From: Roseburia_C amylophila
GTDB taxonomy: Bacteria; Bacillota; Clostridia; Lachnospirales; Lachnospiraceae
Reading direction: 5' to 3'
Assembly: GCF_025567465.1 (NCBI RefSeq)
Contig: NZ_JAOQKI010000001.1
Location: 240,854 to 304,853, forward strand
Length of the DNA stretch: 64,000 nucleotides
Numbering within the stretch: position 1 is the stretch's first letter; every line of letters starts with the position of its first letter. The notes beneath the pieces were generated by a model. That model had not been told where the DNA came from. It searched no databases and was given only the letters and a program-made list of their open reading frames with translations. Positions 34,340 to 41,851 of the stretch are shown in pieces. Made by a program: the position numbers and the translations under genes.

Positions 34340-34375
34340 GGTATCAACTCCTTTCCCGGTAAAGTGCGGCTATGC

Positions 34376-35320
34376 TCATTCGCCGCCGTATAAGTCGTGA
34401 TTGACAAGGGCGGTATAGTAGCTGTCAATGGTACTCGGCGCGTTGAACAGCACCGCTTTTAGATACTGCTTGATGTTGCGCACTTTGGTTGTGTTCTCCC
34501 TCATGCAATCCAAAACGAACTCAATATGGCTGCTGTTCAGCTTCAAAAACTTTGATTTCACTAATTCGGCGGGGTAGTCGTCCCCGGCAATACGGATTGT
34601 CTTTCGCGCTGTGCAGACGGTTTCCAGCATAAGGTCAACAATCTCGTCCAAGCGGTCTTTGTCAATTTTGCAGTTTTGAATGAGATGGTCGTATTCGATA
34701 TTGTCCTTGATAATCTCCCTGTAAATCTCTACTGCGCTATTGCTTTTCGCTTCCGTTCTTTTCCTTTCCGACGGCGTAGCCGCTTTGCCCTGTTCGAAGG
34801 GCAAGGGATTTAGGGAATGGAATGGAAAGGAATGGGTACTTGATAAATCAGTAATTGATTGTTCTTTACTTGATATATCTTTATTTAATTGCGTTGGATT
34901 TTCCAACGTAGGTTTTTCCTGCGTAGGTTTTTCCAACGTTGGATTATCCAATGTTGGATTTTCCAATGTAGGTAAATCCAATATAGGCGGCTGTCCGCCG
35001 CTGGTAGCTGCTTCCGGCTCTCGCGGCTGCGGCTGCTCGTATATGACGTAATCCGCGCCCCGCAAGCGTCCCTTTTCGTCGCGTTCCCGGCTGCGCACGA
35101 TATATCCGGCTTTTTCGAGTTCCTTTACCGCTTCGCGGATTGCGTCGATCTTCTCCCGGTTGATATGGGATAAGCCCGCAAGGGTATAATCCCAATCCTC
35201 CGGCAAAGACAGCATTTGCGACAACAAGCCCTTTGCCTTTAAGGACAATTCCTTGTTGCGCAAGTGGTGGTTGCTCATAACGGTATATCCCGTATTTCGC
35301 TCCACTCTGAAAACTGCCAT
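34376..35320 (-). CDS. RepA-like replication initiator (RepA_N / DUF6017)
   Basis: 314 residues. The N-terminal winged-helix domain starts MAVFRVERNTGYTVMSNHHL, with LSLKAKGLLSQMLSLPEDWD and an HTH that follows. A linker near residues 112-143 is built from repeated PTLEN-type pentapeptides. The C-terminal DUF6017 domain includes IEFVLDCMRENTTKVRNIKQ. Such proteins begin the transfer/replication operon of Tn1549-like ICEs and probably initiate replication of the circular form. Confidence 0.88.
   Translation of the reverse strand: MAVFRVERNTGYTVMSNHHLRNKELSLKAKGLLSQMLSLPEDWDYTLAGLSHINREKIDAIREAVKELEKAGYIVRSRERDEKGRLRGADYVIYEQPQPREPEAATSGGQPPILDLPTLENPTLDNPTLEKPTQEKPTLENPTQLNKDISSKEQSITDLSSTHSFPFHSLNPLPFEQGKAATPSERKRTEAKSNSAVEIYREIIKDNIEYDHLIQNCKIDKDRLDEIVDLMLETVCTARKTIRIAGDDYPAELVKSKFLKLNSSHIEFVLDCMRENTTKVRNIKQYLKAVLFNAPSTIDSYYTALVNHDLYGGE
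34892..34987. repeat. 15-bp tandem repeats inside repA
   Basis: Six degenerate copies of a 15-base unit (about TTGGATTTTCCAACG on the plus strand) encode P-T-[LQ]-[ED]-[NK] repeats in the interdomain linker. Unit copies differ by a few bases, mostly synonymous or Asn/Lys and Leu/Gln swaps. The repeats keep the frame, so copy number can change without a frameshift. Confidence 0.85.
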
Positions 35321-35448
35321 TTTTCCTCACTTCCTCTCTTGATCTGCGTGGACAATTAGAAAGCCGTTTTCGGCGGTTTTGGTATTGCAATATGCCCTTT
35401 GCCGTTTTCGCGTCTGCAAAGCCGCATGGCACAAGGGCTTTTGCCCGT

Positions 35449-35667
35449 CTATTTGTCCATGCTGGCGGGCGTTTTCCGCGTCCTTTTGCCGGGGCAATAG
35501 GGACACTTTTTGAAAACGCAAAACTCATATTTCCATTGTGGGCGGTAGAAACGGCAAGTGCCGCAATCTTCATCATCTCCGGCACAACCGGATTGATAGC
35601 GGTCAAATCCCGGCTTCTGCTGCATGAGCAGTTCAAATGCCCGCTGCTTGCCCTTTGTGAAATACAT
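35449..35667 (-). CDS. Small cysteine-rich ICE protein
   Basis: 72 residues, MYFTKGKQRAFELLMQQKPG, with Cys at DDEDCGTCRFY and EFCVFKKCPYC, likely one zinc site. AAAGGAGG precedes the ATG. It is the first gene inside the right end and is upstream of repA in the same direction. Similar short proteins occur at this place in related elements; function unknown. Confidence 0.7.
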   Translation of the reverse strand: MYFTKGKQRAFELLMQQKPGFDRYQSGCAGDDEDCGTCRFYRPQWKYEFCVFKKCPYCPGKRTRKTPASMDK

Positions 35668-35740
35668 TCCGGCTGCGCCTCCTTTCCTGCGGGCATAAAA
35701 AAACGCCACAACTTCTTTGAAGCTGCGGCGTAGTATGCAG

Positions 35741-35772
35741 AAAGGGACGCTATCTTTCGATAACGTCCCTTT
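35741..35772. terminator. Hairpin near the ICE right end
   Basis: AAAGGGACG/CGTCCCTTT plus TATC/GATA around a TTTC loop, with T-rich sequence on the plus-strand side. It lies between the last ICE gene and the attachment site and could insulate ICE genes from chromosomal transcription. Confidence 0.6.
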
Positions 35773-35850
35773 TGCTTGGTTATTCACTTGTAACCTGTTT
35801 GCCCGCTGTCCTTAAAACGCGATGATATAAGGGTTTTTGCTTGTTTTCTT

Positions 35851-35866
35851 ATCTCACCGCGCTTAA
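35851..35866. other. Right attachment site / ICE right end
   Basis: Element sequence ends ...ATCTCACCGCGCT; the glpP sequence resumes at TAA (35864-35866) followed by TAACAGGGACTTTGG. The TAA is shared with the left junction at 193-195. Confidence 0.8.
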
Positions 35867-36179
35867 TAACAGGGACTTTGGAAATCCGGCATATGCGGGA
35901 TACAACCTTAGGCATCAGTGCCGGCAGGATTTCGATGTAATCCGGTTTAACAGAGCGAAGCTGCTTTTCGATGCTGCTGTAAGCCATGGAATCGATGACA
36001 AAGAAACGCAGAATCGTGGAAAGTTCTAATTCCCTGGCTCGTTTAATAAGAGCTGGTTTGGTAGTGATAATACCGTCAGCCCGGGTAAATTTCTAAATGA
36101 AATCCACGGCAATCTCTTTCCCGGAAAGACCGTTAATTAAATCAATGTGTACCATAGCGTCTCTACAGTTGGAAAGCAT
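35864..36179 (-). pseudogene. glpP: 5' fragment of the disrupted and already decayed glpP copy
   Basis: On the minus strand the gene starts MLSNCRDAM and jumps straight to VHIDLINGLSGKEIAVDFI, followed by an in-frame TAG where the intact paralogue has Arg. It then continues in frame to SKVPVI at the ICE junction. Compared with 39350-39916 about 51 codons are missing between two GCTATG repeats. This copy therefore carried a deletion and a nonsense codon independently of the ICE. The upstream -10 region is still similar to that of the intact copy. Confidence 0.93.
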
Positions 36180-36257
36180 AATATAACCGCCTTTCTGAAT
36201 CTTTGTAACTATTATACCTGTATTTGAAAAAATGATAAAGAGAAATGAAAAGAAATA

Positions 36258-36266
36258 TGTTATAAT
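36258..36266 (+). promoter_or_regulatory. Extended -10 promoter for the GH13 gene
   Basis: TGTTATAAT, an extended -10 (TGnTATAAT), lies about 40 bases before the GH13 start. There is no good -35 at 17 bases, which extended -10 promoters tolerate. Confidence 0.6.
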
Positions 36267-36304
36267 TTAAAGACAAATATATCGCAAAGAGAAAGAGGAA
36301 ACAA

Positions 36305-38068
36305 ATGGATTTTAATGCAGTTTATCATCAGGCGAGTGACAATTATTGTTATCCGCTGAATGAAGAGGAGTTAATTATTAATATTAAGACGGGATATGAT
36401 GTGCAATCGGTATCCATCATATTAGGAGACCCATTTGCTGTTGGTATCTTAGGTGGCGGAGAGCATTGGGATGGAACGGAAGAGGCAATCATTTATAAGA
36501 AGCGTCTGAAAAATCAGATTTGGTGGACAACAACCGTCCGACCGGAGTATAAACGTCTGAAATATTATTTTAAGTTACAGACAGAAAATGAAAGCTGGTT
36601 CTATTTTGAGGATGGATTTGTCAGTGATGAGCAGATGCATCTGGAAGGCAGAAGCCGCCAGTGCTTTGTATTTCCATGGATGAATCCATGTGATGTGCCA
36701 CGGACACCTGCCTGGGTAAATGATACCGTATGGTATCAGATTTTCCCGGACCGTTTCTGTAACGGCGACCATTCCATTGACCCGGAGGATGTAGTGCCGT
36801 GGCGTGAGCATGGCAGGGTGAAAAATGAGGAATGCTTTGGCGGAGATCTGGCTGGAATCACAAGTAAGCTGGATTACCTGCAGAATCTTGGAATCAATGG
36901 ATTATACCTGACACCAATCAATGAGTCACCATCCAACCATAAGTATGATACGACGGATTATACAAAGATAGACCCACGGTTCGGAGATGAAGAGACATTG
37001 ATTCATCTGGTGGAAGAAGCACATAAACGTGGCATCCGTGTAATGTTAGATGGCGTGTTTAATCATTGCGGATATTATTTTGCACCGTGGCAGGATGTCC
37101 TTGAAAAAGGACCGGAATCAGAATATTATGACTGGTTTATGATAAATGAATGGCCATTTGACCGGAATGGAAAAGCTGCAAAGAAAAAACAGATTTATAC
37201 CTTTGCCTTTTATGATGGAATGCCGAAAATCAATACCAATAATCCGGAGGTCAGAAAATATTTTGTCGATATCTGTGCAAACTGGGTGGAGCATTATGGT
37301 ATTGACGGAATCCGTCTGGATGTGGCAAATGAGGTATCTCATCGATTCTGTAAGGAGCTGCATGCCAGAGTAAAGGAAATTAACCCGGACATTTATATTT
37401 TAGGAGAAATCTGGCACAATGCACTTCCGTGGCTTCGCGGGGATGAATTTGATGCCGTTATGAATTATCCACTGGGACAAAGTATTAAGGATTTCTGGAT
37501 AGATAAAAGCCTGACCAATGAGGATTTTGAGTATACGATTAACCGCTGCTATACAAGCTATATGCAGCAGACCAATGATGTGCTTTTCAATCTTCTGGAT
37601 TCTCATGATACAAAGCGGCTCCGCTCGGATGTGAAAAATCTGGATGAGTATTTTGCGCAGATTGCAGTATTATTTGCAATGCCGGGCAGTCCTTGCATTT
37701 ATTACGGAACGGAAATTGCAATGGAGGGAAGCTATGATCCGGATTGCAGACGTTGTATGCCTTGGAAGGACATTGAGGCTGGAAAATATGCTGAACGCAG
37801 TAAAATTATTGCAACACTGATTCACCTGCGCAGGCAGGAACCACTTTTAAAAAGCCGCAATTTCCATTTCCCAAATGATTATGCCAAGTACAAGCGTGTT
37901 ATCCAGTTCCGGAAAGTGGATTTTCCGGATTGTTATGTGGAAGTAATCATCAATTGCTGTGAGGAAGATGTGGAAGTAGAACAGCAGGGAGAAATCCTGC
38001 TTGCCCGCCACTACATTGATTCCACACTTTTGTCTAATGGCGTGCTGATAAGAAGAATAAGAAAGTAA
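36305..38068 (+). CDS. GH13 neopullulanase / cyclomaltodextrinase-type alpha-glycosidase
   Basis: 587 residues. An N-terminal beta-sandwich (CBM34-like, about 1-125) is followed by a GH13 barrel. The catalytic residues are Asp near 337 (GIRLDVANE), Glu near 366 (ILGEIWH) and the transition-state Asp near 433 (LLDSHDTKR); DGVFNHCG is conserved region I. There is no signal peptide, so it acts in the cytoplasm on imported maltodextrins or cyclodextrins. A maltose O-acetyltransferase gene lies nearby. The exact substrate cannot be told from sequence. Confidence 0.93.
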   Translation: MDFNAVYHQASDNYCYPLNEEELIINIKTGYDVQSVSIILGDPFAVGILGGGEHWDGTEEAIIYKKRLKNQIWWTTTVRPEYKRLKYYFKLQTENESWFYFEDGFVSDEQMHLEGRSRQCFVFPWMNPCDVPRTPAWVNDTVWYQIFPDRFCNGDHSIDPEDVVPWREHGRVKNEECFGGDLAGITSKLDYLQNLGINGLYLTPINESPSNHKYDTTDYTKIDPRFGDEETLIHLVEEAHKRGIRVMLDGVFNHCGYYFAPWQDVLEKGPESEYYDWFMINEWPFDRNGKAAKKKQIYTFAFYDGMPKINTNNPEVRKYFVDICANWVEHYGIDGIRLDVANEVSHRFCKELHARVKEINPDIYILGEIWHNALPWLRGDEFDAVMNYPLGQSIKDFWIDKSLTNEDFEYTINRCYTSYMQQTNDVLFNLLDSHDTKRLRSDVKNLDEYFAQIAVLFAMPGSPCIYYGTEIAMEGSYDPDCRRCMPWKDIEAGKYAERSKIIATLIHLRRQEPLLKSRNFHFPNDYAKYKRVIQFRKVDFPDCYVEVIINCCEEDVEVEQQGEILLARHYIDSTLLSNGVLIRRIRK

Positions 38069-38143
38069 GTGTAGTAAAATGAATGAAGATGAAAAGGAAT
38101 TTGAAATGATTGGACAGAAATTAATACAATCAGAAATAGGGAG

Positions 38144-38695
38144 TTAAATTATAGCTCCAAGGTAAATGAAAAATAGAACAATGAATGCAATAACAATCCC
38201 AATAACAATCCATGTCCAGTGAAAATGCATGTTTTGTGGTTCTCTATCAGCTTCATTGGCATAGAGTGGGTTATATGGCATTGTTCTATGTTGCATAGAC
38301 TGATTTGGTGTGGAGACACTTTTAGCAGGAGTATTGGTATTTCTGTTAGGAGAAAGCAACTGATGTTTTAGGGCAAGAGGGTCACTCTGGTTTAATAATC
38401 GCTGATAAAAGGACTGAATCCACAGAGTATCATCTGAGGTAGCGAGCGAACCAGGAGATGTATTGATATCATGGCTGAGCTGATTTCTGAGATAGAGCAG
38501 ATATTTCAGCTTTTTTAAATCAGAATTCCAGTTGGGAATCATTCTTGCAACTGAAAAGGGAGTATGCTCCATATCTTCAATATAATATTTAATACCACTT
38601 TTATAGTTTTTCTCCCGTTCTTTCTGATACAGATCATCACAAAAGCTGGCTGACTTTTTGTACGCTTCATAAAATTCATTATCGGTTGGTGTCAT
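38144..38695 (-). CDS. Tail-anchored protein of unknown function
   Basis: 183 residues. About 150 soluble, mainly helical residues (TPTDNEFYEAYKKSASFCDD; LKKLKYLLYLRNQLSHDI) lead through a Ser/Asn/Pro linker to a single C-terminal membrane helix (WTWIVIGIVIAFIVLFFIYL). There is no signal peptide, so the bulk is cytoplasmic. It ends convergent with the GH13 gene and lies 15 bases after the acetyltransferase gene. No family recognised. Confidence 0.8.
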   Translation of the reverse strand: MTPTDNEFYEAYKKSASFCDDLYQKEREKNYKSGIKYYIEDMEHTPFSVARMIPNWNSDLKKLKYLLYLRNQLSHDINTSPGSLATSDDTLWIQSFYQRLLNQSDPLALKHQLLSPNRNTNTPAKSVSTPNQSMQHRTMPYNPLYANEADREPQNMHFHWTWIVIGIVIAFIVLFFIYLGAII

Positions 38696-38710
38696 TTTTT
38701 ACTCCCCCTA

Positions 38711-39292
38711 TTATTTCTTTGCAATGCGGTCTGCCTCTGTAATTGGACGGAGAACACGGCATGGATTACCGGCGGCAACGACATTGGAAGGAATATCCTT
38801 TGTGACGACGCTTCCGGCACCGATAATGGTATTTCCACCAATGGTGACACCTGGAAGAATGGTGACATCACCACCCATCCAGACGTTATCGCCAACAGTA
38901 ATCGGAAGTGCCTTTTCCAACCCAAGATTGCGTTCTTCGGCAATGGTAGCATGAACGGCTGTATACATGCCGCAGTTTGGGCCGATAAAACAGTGGCTGC
39001 CAAGAGTGATCGGAGCACAGTCCATCAGATAGGCATTGTGATTGATAAAGCAATCAGAGCCAATGTTACAGTTATAACCATAGTCGGTATAAAATGGGGA
39101 GAGAATGGTAACACGTTCACCCATTTTTGGAAGCAGTTTTTTAAGAATATCTTCCCGCAGCGCCTTTTCCTTTGGTGCAGTATGGTTGAAAGTGAAATAT
39201 AAATCTTCGGCTTTCTCACGTTCTTCTGATAATTCCTGGTCATAATTGGCATCATACCAAAGTCCCAGCTTCATTTTTTCTGATTCTGTCAT
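38711..39292 (-). CDS. maa: Maltose O-acetyltransferase-like sugar acetyltransferase
   Basis: 193 residues, left-handed beta-helix hexapeptide family. The N-terminal MAC domain is SEKMKLGLWYDANYDQELSE. The catalytic His is in GPNCGMYTAVHATIAEERN. The repeats GDNVWMGGDVTILPGV and GAGSVVTKDIPSNVVAAGNP complete the fold. It transfers acetyl from acetyl-CoA to maltose, glucose or related sugars. AGGAGG precedes the ATG. Confidence 0.9.
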   Translation of the reverse strand: MTESEKMKLGLWYDANYDQELSEEREKAEDLYFTFNHTAPKEKALREDILKKLLPKMGERVTILSPFYTDYGYNCNIGSDCFINHNAYLMDCAPITLGSHCFIGPNCGMYTAVHATIAEERNLGLEKALPITVGDNVWMGGDVTILPGVTIGGNTIIGAGSVVTKDIPSNVVAAGNPCRVLRPITEADRIAKK

Positions 39293-39349
39293 AGGAAACC
39301 TCCTGATTCGTTACAAATAGAAAATGTATAAAATAAATTGAAAATCATA

Positions 39350-39916
39350 TTACAAAAACCACACATCCGGATTCGTAGATGAGATGCAGACTGCTCCGGC
39401 ATTCAGCATGGTAACTACATCTTCTTTATCGGAAATGAGTCCGCCGGTAATAACCGGAACTTTTGAAAGCCGGCATATGCGGGATACAACCTTAGGCATT
39501 AGTGCCGGCAGGATTTCAATGTAATCCGGTTTTACAGAACGAAGCTGCTTTTCAATGCTGTCATAAGCCATGGAATCAATGACGAAGAATCGCAGAATCG
39601 TGGAAAGCTCTAATTCCCGGGCTCGTTTGATAAGGACTGGTTTTGTAGTGATAATTCCGTCGGCGTGGGTGTATTTGCGGATGAAATCCACAGCAATCTC
39701 TTTTCCGGATAGGCCATTGATTAAATCGATATGTACCATAGCCGTTTTCCCTGCAGCTTTGACCTTATCTACAATATCTGCAATATTGCAGATGTCTCCA
39801 AACAGGATAAAAATAACCTGACTGTCGCAGGTGAGACATTTTTTCAATCCTGCCATATCCTTGATGGCTGCAATAATCGGAGAATTATCCATAGCATCTT
39901 TACAATTTGAAAGCAT
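39350..39916 (-). CDS. glpP: Glycerol-3-phosphate responsive antiterminator GlpP
   Basis: 188 residues, a TIM-barrel-like GlpP protein: MLSNCKDAMDNSPIIAAIKD, HIDLINGLSGKEIAVDFIRK, and a C-terminal phosphate-binding turn (PVITGGLISDKEDVV). Known GlpP binds glycerol-3-phosphate and prevents termination in glp leaders. The adjacent flavoprotein operon has such a leader hairpin at 43320-43371. It is transcribed in the same direction as that operon, from its own upstream region with TATAAT. A decayed second copy is split by the ICE. Confidence 0.95.
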   Translation of the reverse strand: MLSNCKDAMDNSPIIAAIKDMAGLKKCLTCDSQVIFILFGDICNIADIVDKVKAAGKTAMVHIDLINGLSGKEIAVDFIRKYTHADGIITTKPVLIKRARELELSTILRFFVIDSMAYDSIEKQLRSVKPDYIEILPALMPKVVSRICRLSKVPVITGGLISDKEDVVTMLNAGAVCISSTNPDVWFL

Positions 39917-40051
39917 AGTAAAACCGCCTTTCTACGCATCGTATTTTCGTATTTATAAATATTATACCGTCATTTCCGGAAATGATAAAGGAAAACTATA
40001 GGATAAAAAATATAAATTTGCGGAATTTTATGAACATACGGAACGCATGTA

Positions 40052-40095
40052 AAAACAAGTACGCCAGCATCCGACCCCTCAATCAGATACTGGCG
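40052..40095 (-). terminator. Terminator after the flavoprotein operon
   Basis: CGCCAGTATC/GATGCTGGCG is followed on the minus strand by TACTTGTTTTT. It lies about 70 bases after the DUF1667 stop and before the glpP promoter. Confidence 0.75.
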
Positions 40096-40164
40096 CACCA
40101 AAACAGTTATTCCCCTGGAATAAATATTTATCAGAATGATGTGAATCATTTGATAACAATGAGA

Positions 40165-40533
40165 TTATAATTTTGCAGGAACATTTTTTGTGGCAATAAT
40201 ATCCACGCCGGTACCTGCAACGTCCTGAACCAGAATATCTCCGATAGAAACCGGTGCAGGAACAGTGACGCCACAGAGAGCATTGATAATTGCAAAAATC
40301 TTTTCTTTTGGGATATCCTCTTTGGTTTTGCAGGACACCATCGGAATCGTGCCACCGGATACCCGGACGGTAGAAGTTACGATTCTGGTTGGATGGGTAA
40401 CTTCCTTACGGGCATAAGCATCGCCGCGTTTGCAGGTGTTGCCGGTAACATCAAGAATTTCTGCATTTTCCATGGTTACGGTAATAGAGCAGCCTAAAGG
40501 GCAGCCGATACAGGTTAATTCACGTTTTTCCAT
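40165..40533 (-). CDS. DUF1667 protein of the glycerol-3-phosphate oxidation operon
   Basis: 122 residues with the N-terminal Cys motif LTCIGCPLGCSITVTMENAE and a further Cys in GNTCKRGDAYA, likely a metal or Fe-S site. DUF1667 genes follow GlpA/GlpB-like flavoproteins in Firmicutes. It is separated from the upstream oxidoreductase by four bases. It probably serves electron transfer for the complex, although this is not proven. Confidence 0.88.
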   Translation of the reverse strand: MEKRELTCIGCPLGCSITVTMENAEILDVTGNTCKRGDAYARKEVTHPTRIVTSTVRVSGGTIPMVSCKTKEDIPKEKIFAIINALCGVTVPAPVSIGDILVQDVAGTGVDIIATKNVPAKL

Positions 40534-40537
40534 CCTC

Positions 40538-41851
40538 TTACGCCTCCTCTATACAAATGGTAATCTGCTCTAAATCAGGGCAGTTGGTAAGCTGTTCTTT
40601 GGTAAGGACAACGGATTCCATCTCGCCCGGAGCCATAACCGGACGTTTCCGGAAGCTGATACGTTCTTTGCCGAAGTAAGTGGCAATTCCGCAGTTTTTA
40701 TAAATTTGTCCCACGCGGAACCGGACAGTAACTTTGTCCGCCATAGCCTCCGGCCGGATGTATTTTGGAACGGTATAGCGGACGCCACCGGTTGGAATAA
40801 TTTCGACAGATGGCTGGCTGCATTCGGAAACGGATGCATCGGAATGCTGGCTGCTGGTATTACATGCATCAGCAGTGTTGCCGGATAAAATATATTGTGC
40901 AGCATTCGCTCCGGCGATACCGGCTTCTTCAGAAACATAATCCACCAGGTCATGGACATGCAGGACATTTCCACAGGCAAAAACACCGGAAATACTAGTT
41001 TCTAAGCTGTCATTTACAACAGGACCGGAGGTGACCGGATTTAAAGTGACACCGGCACTGCGGCTTAATTCATTTTCCGGAATCAGACCACAGGATAAGA
41101 GGAGCGTATCACAGGAATAATATTCTTCTGTACCGGCAATTGGCCTTCCATCGGAGCCGACTTCTGCAATGGTAACACCGGTGACACGCTCTTTTCCTTC
41201 AATATCAATAACGGTATGGCTTAATTTCAACGGAATATCAAAGTCATTCAGACATTGAACAATATTACGCTTGAGACCACCGGAATAAGGCATCAGTTCT
41301 GCTACGACTTTTACTTTGGCGCCCTCTAAGGTCATGCGGCGTGCCATAATCAGACCGATATCACCGGAGCCTAAGATAACGACTTCCCTGCCCGGCATAT
41401 AGCCTTCCATATTGACAAGACGCTGTGCCGTTCCGGCGGAGTAGATACCTGCCGGACGATAGCCCGGAATATTAAGGGCACCACGGCTCCGTTCCCTGCA
41501 GCCCATGGCAAGGATAATTGCTTTTGCCTGAATCTCAAACATGCCATCTTTCCGGTTCATGGCAGTTATTTTTTTCTTATGGGAGATATCCATTACCATA
41601 GTGTTTAATTTGTAAGAGATGCCAAGAGCGAGTACTTTTTCAATAAAGCGGGAAGCATATTCCGGCCCGGTCAGCTCTTCCTTAAAGGTATGAAGGCCAA
41701 AACCGTTGTGTATGCACTGGTTTAAGATGCCGCCCAGTTCTTTGTCACGTTCAATAATGAGAATATCATTTATTCCATTTTCTTTTGCGGATACAGCGGC
41801 TGCAAGTCCTGCAGGACCGCCGCCAACGATTACTAAATCATATGATTTCAT
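40538..41851 (-). CDS. FAD/NAD(P)-dependent oxidoreductase, second subunit of G3P oxidation
   Basis: 437 residues with the N-terminal FAD-binding motif DLVIVGGGPAGLAAAVSAKE. A second Rossmann motif is REVVILGSGDIGLIMARRMT. GVFACGNVLHVHDLVDYVS closes the FAD domain. The C-terminal 80 residues are a short accessory domain. It overlaps the upstream GlpA-like gene by four bases, which fits a dehydrogenase/electron-transfer pair. An NAD(P)H:acceptor role is inferred. Confidence 0.88.
   Translation of the reverse strand: MKSYDLVIVGGGPAGLAAAVSAKENGINDILIIERDKELGGILNQCIHNGFGLHTFKEELTGPEYASRFIEKVLALGISYKLNTMVMDISHKKKITAMNRKDGMFEIQAKAIILAMGCRERSRGALNIPGYRPAGIYSAGTAQRLVNMEGYMPGREVVILGSGDIGLIMARRMTLEGAKVKVVAELMPYSGGLKRNIVQCLNDFDIPLKLSHTVIDIEGKERVTGVTIAEVGSDGRPIAGTEEYYSCDTLLLSCGLIPENELSRSAGVTLNPVTSGPVVNDSLETSISGVFACGNVLHVHDLVDYVSEEAGIAGANAAQYILSGNTADACNTSSQHSDASVSECSQPSVEIIPTGGVRYTVPKYIRPEAMADKVTVRFRVGQIYKNCGIATYFGKERISFRKRPVMAPGEMESVVLTKEQLTNCPDLEQITICIEEA

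Larger units (their letters stand above)
196..35863. mobile_element. Integrative and conjugative element, Tn1549/CTn-like, serine-recombinase type, about 35.7 kb including a nested element
   Basis: The boundaries are set by the split glpP. Contents are an outward-end serine recombinase, Tn916 Orf7/Orf8-like regulators, MobC and relaxase, and a minus-strand transfer operon with RepA-like, PcfB, VirD4, VirB6, PrgI, VirB4, NlpC/P60, topoisomerase III, Cys-rich VLP, DUF4315, DUF4366, ArdC-like and TTRAP proteins. This set and order is that of Tn1549-like elements of Clostridia. Accessory genes are an RlmN/Cfr-like methyltransferase and a PAPS-reductase-like protein. About 9.7 kb (23205-32914) belongs to a second element inserted in virD4, so the ancestral ICE was near 26 kb. 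An assembly gap lies at 22010-22331. Confidence 0.93.

Noticed and set aside
34892..34987. CRISPR-like array
   Set aside because: The repeats are contiguous 15-base units inside a reading frame, with no spacers.
38079..38147. A 22-codon plus-strand frame after the GH13 gene
   Set aside because: Too short to support; no clear ribosome binding site, and it runs into the convergent gene.
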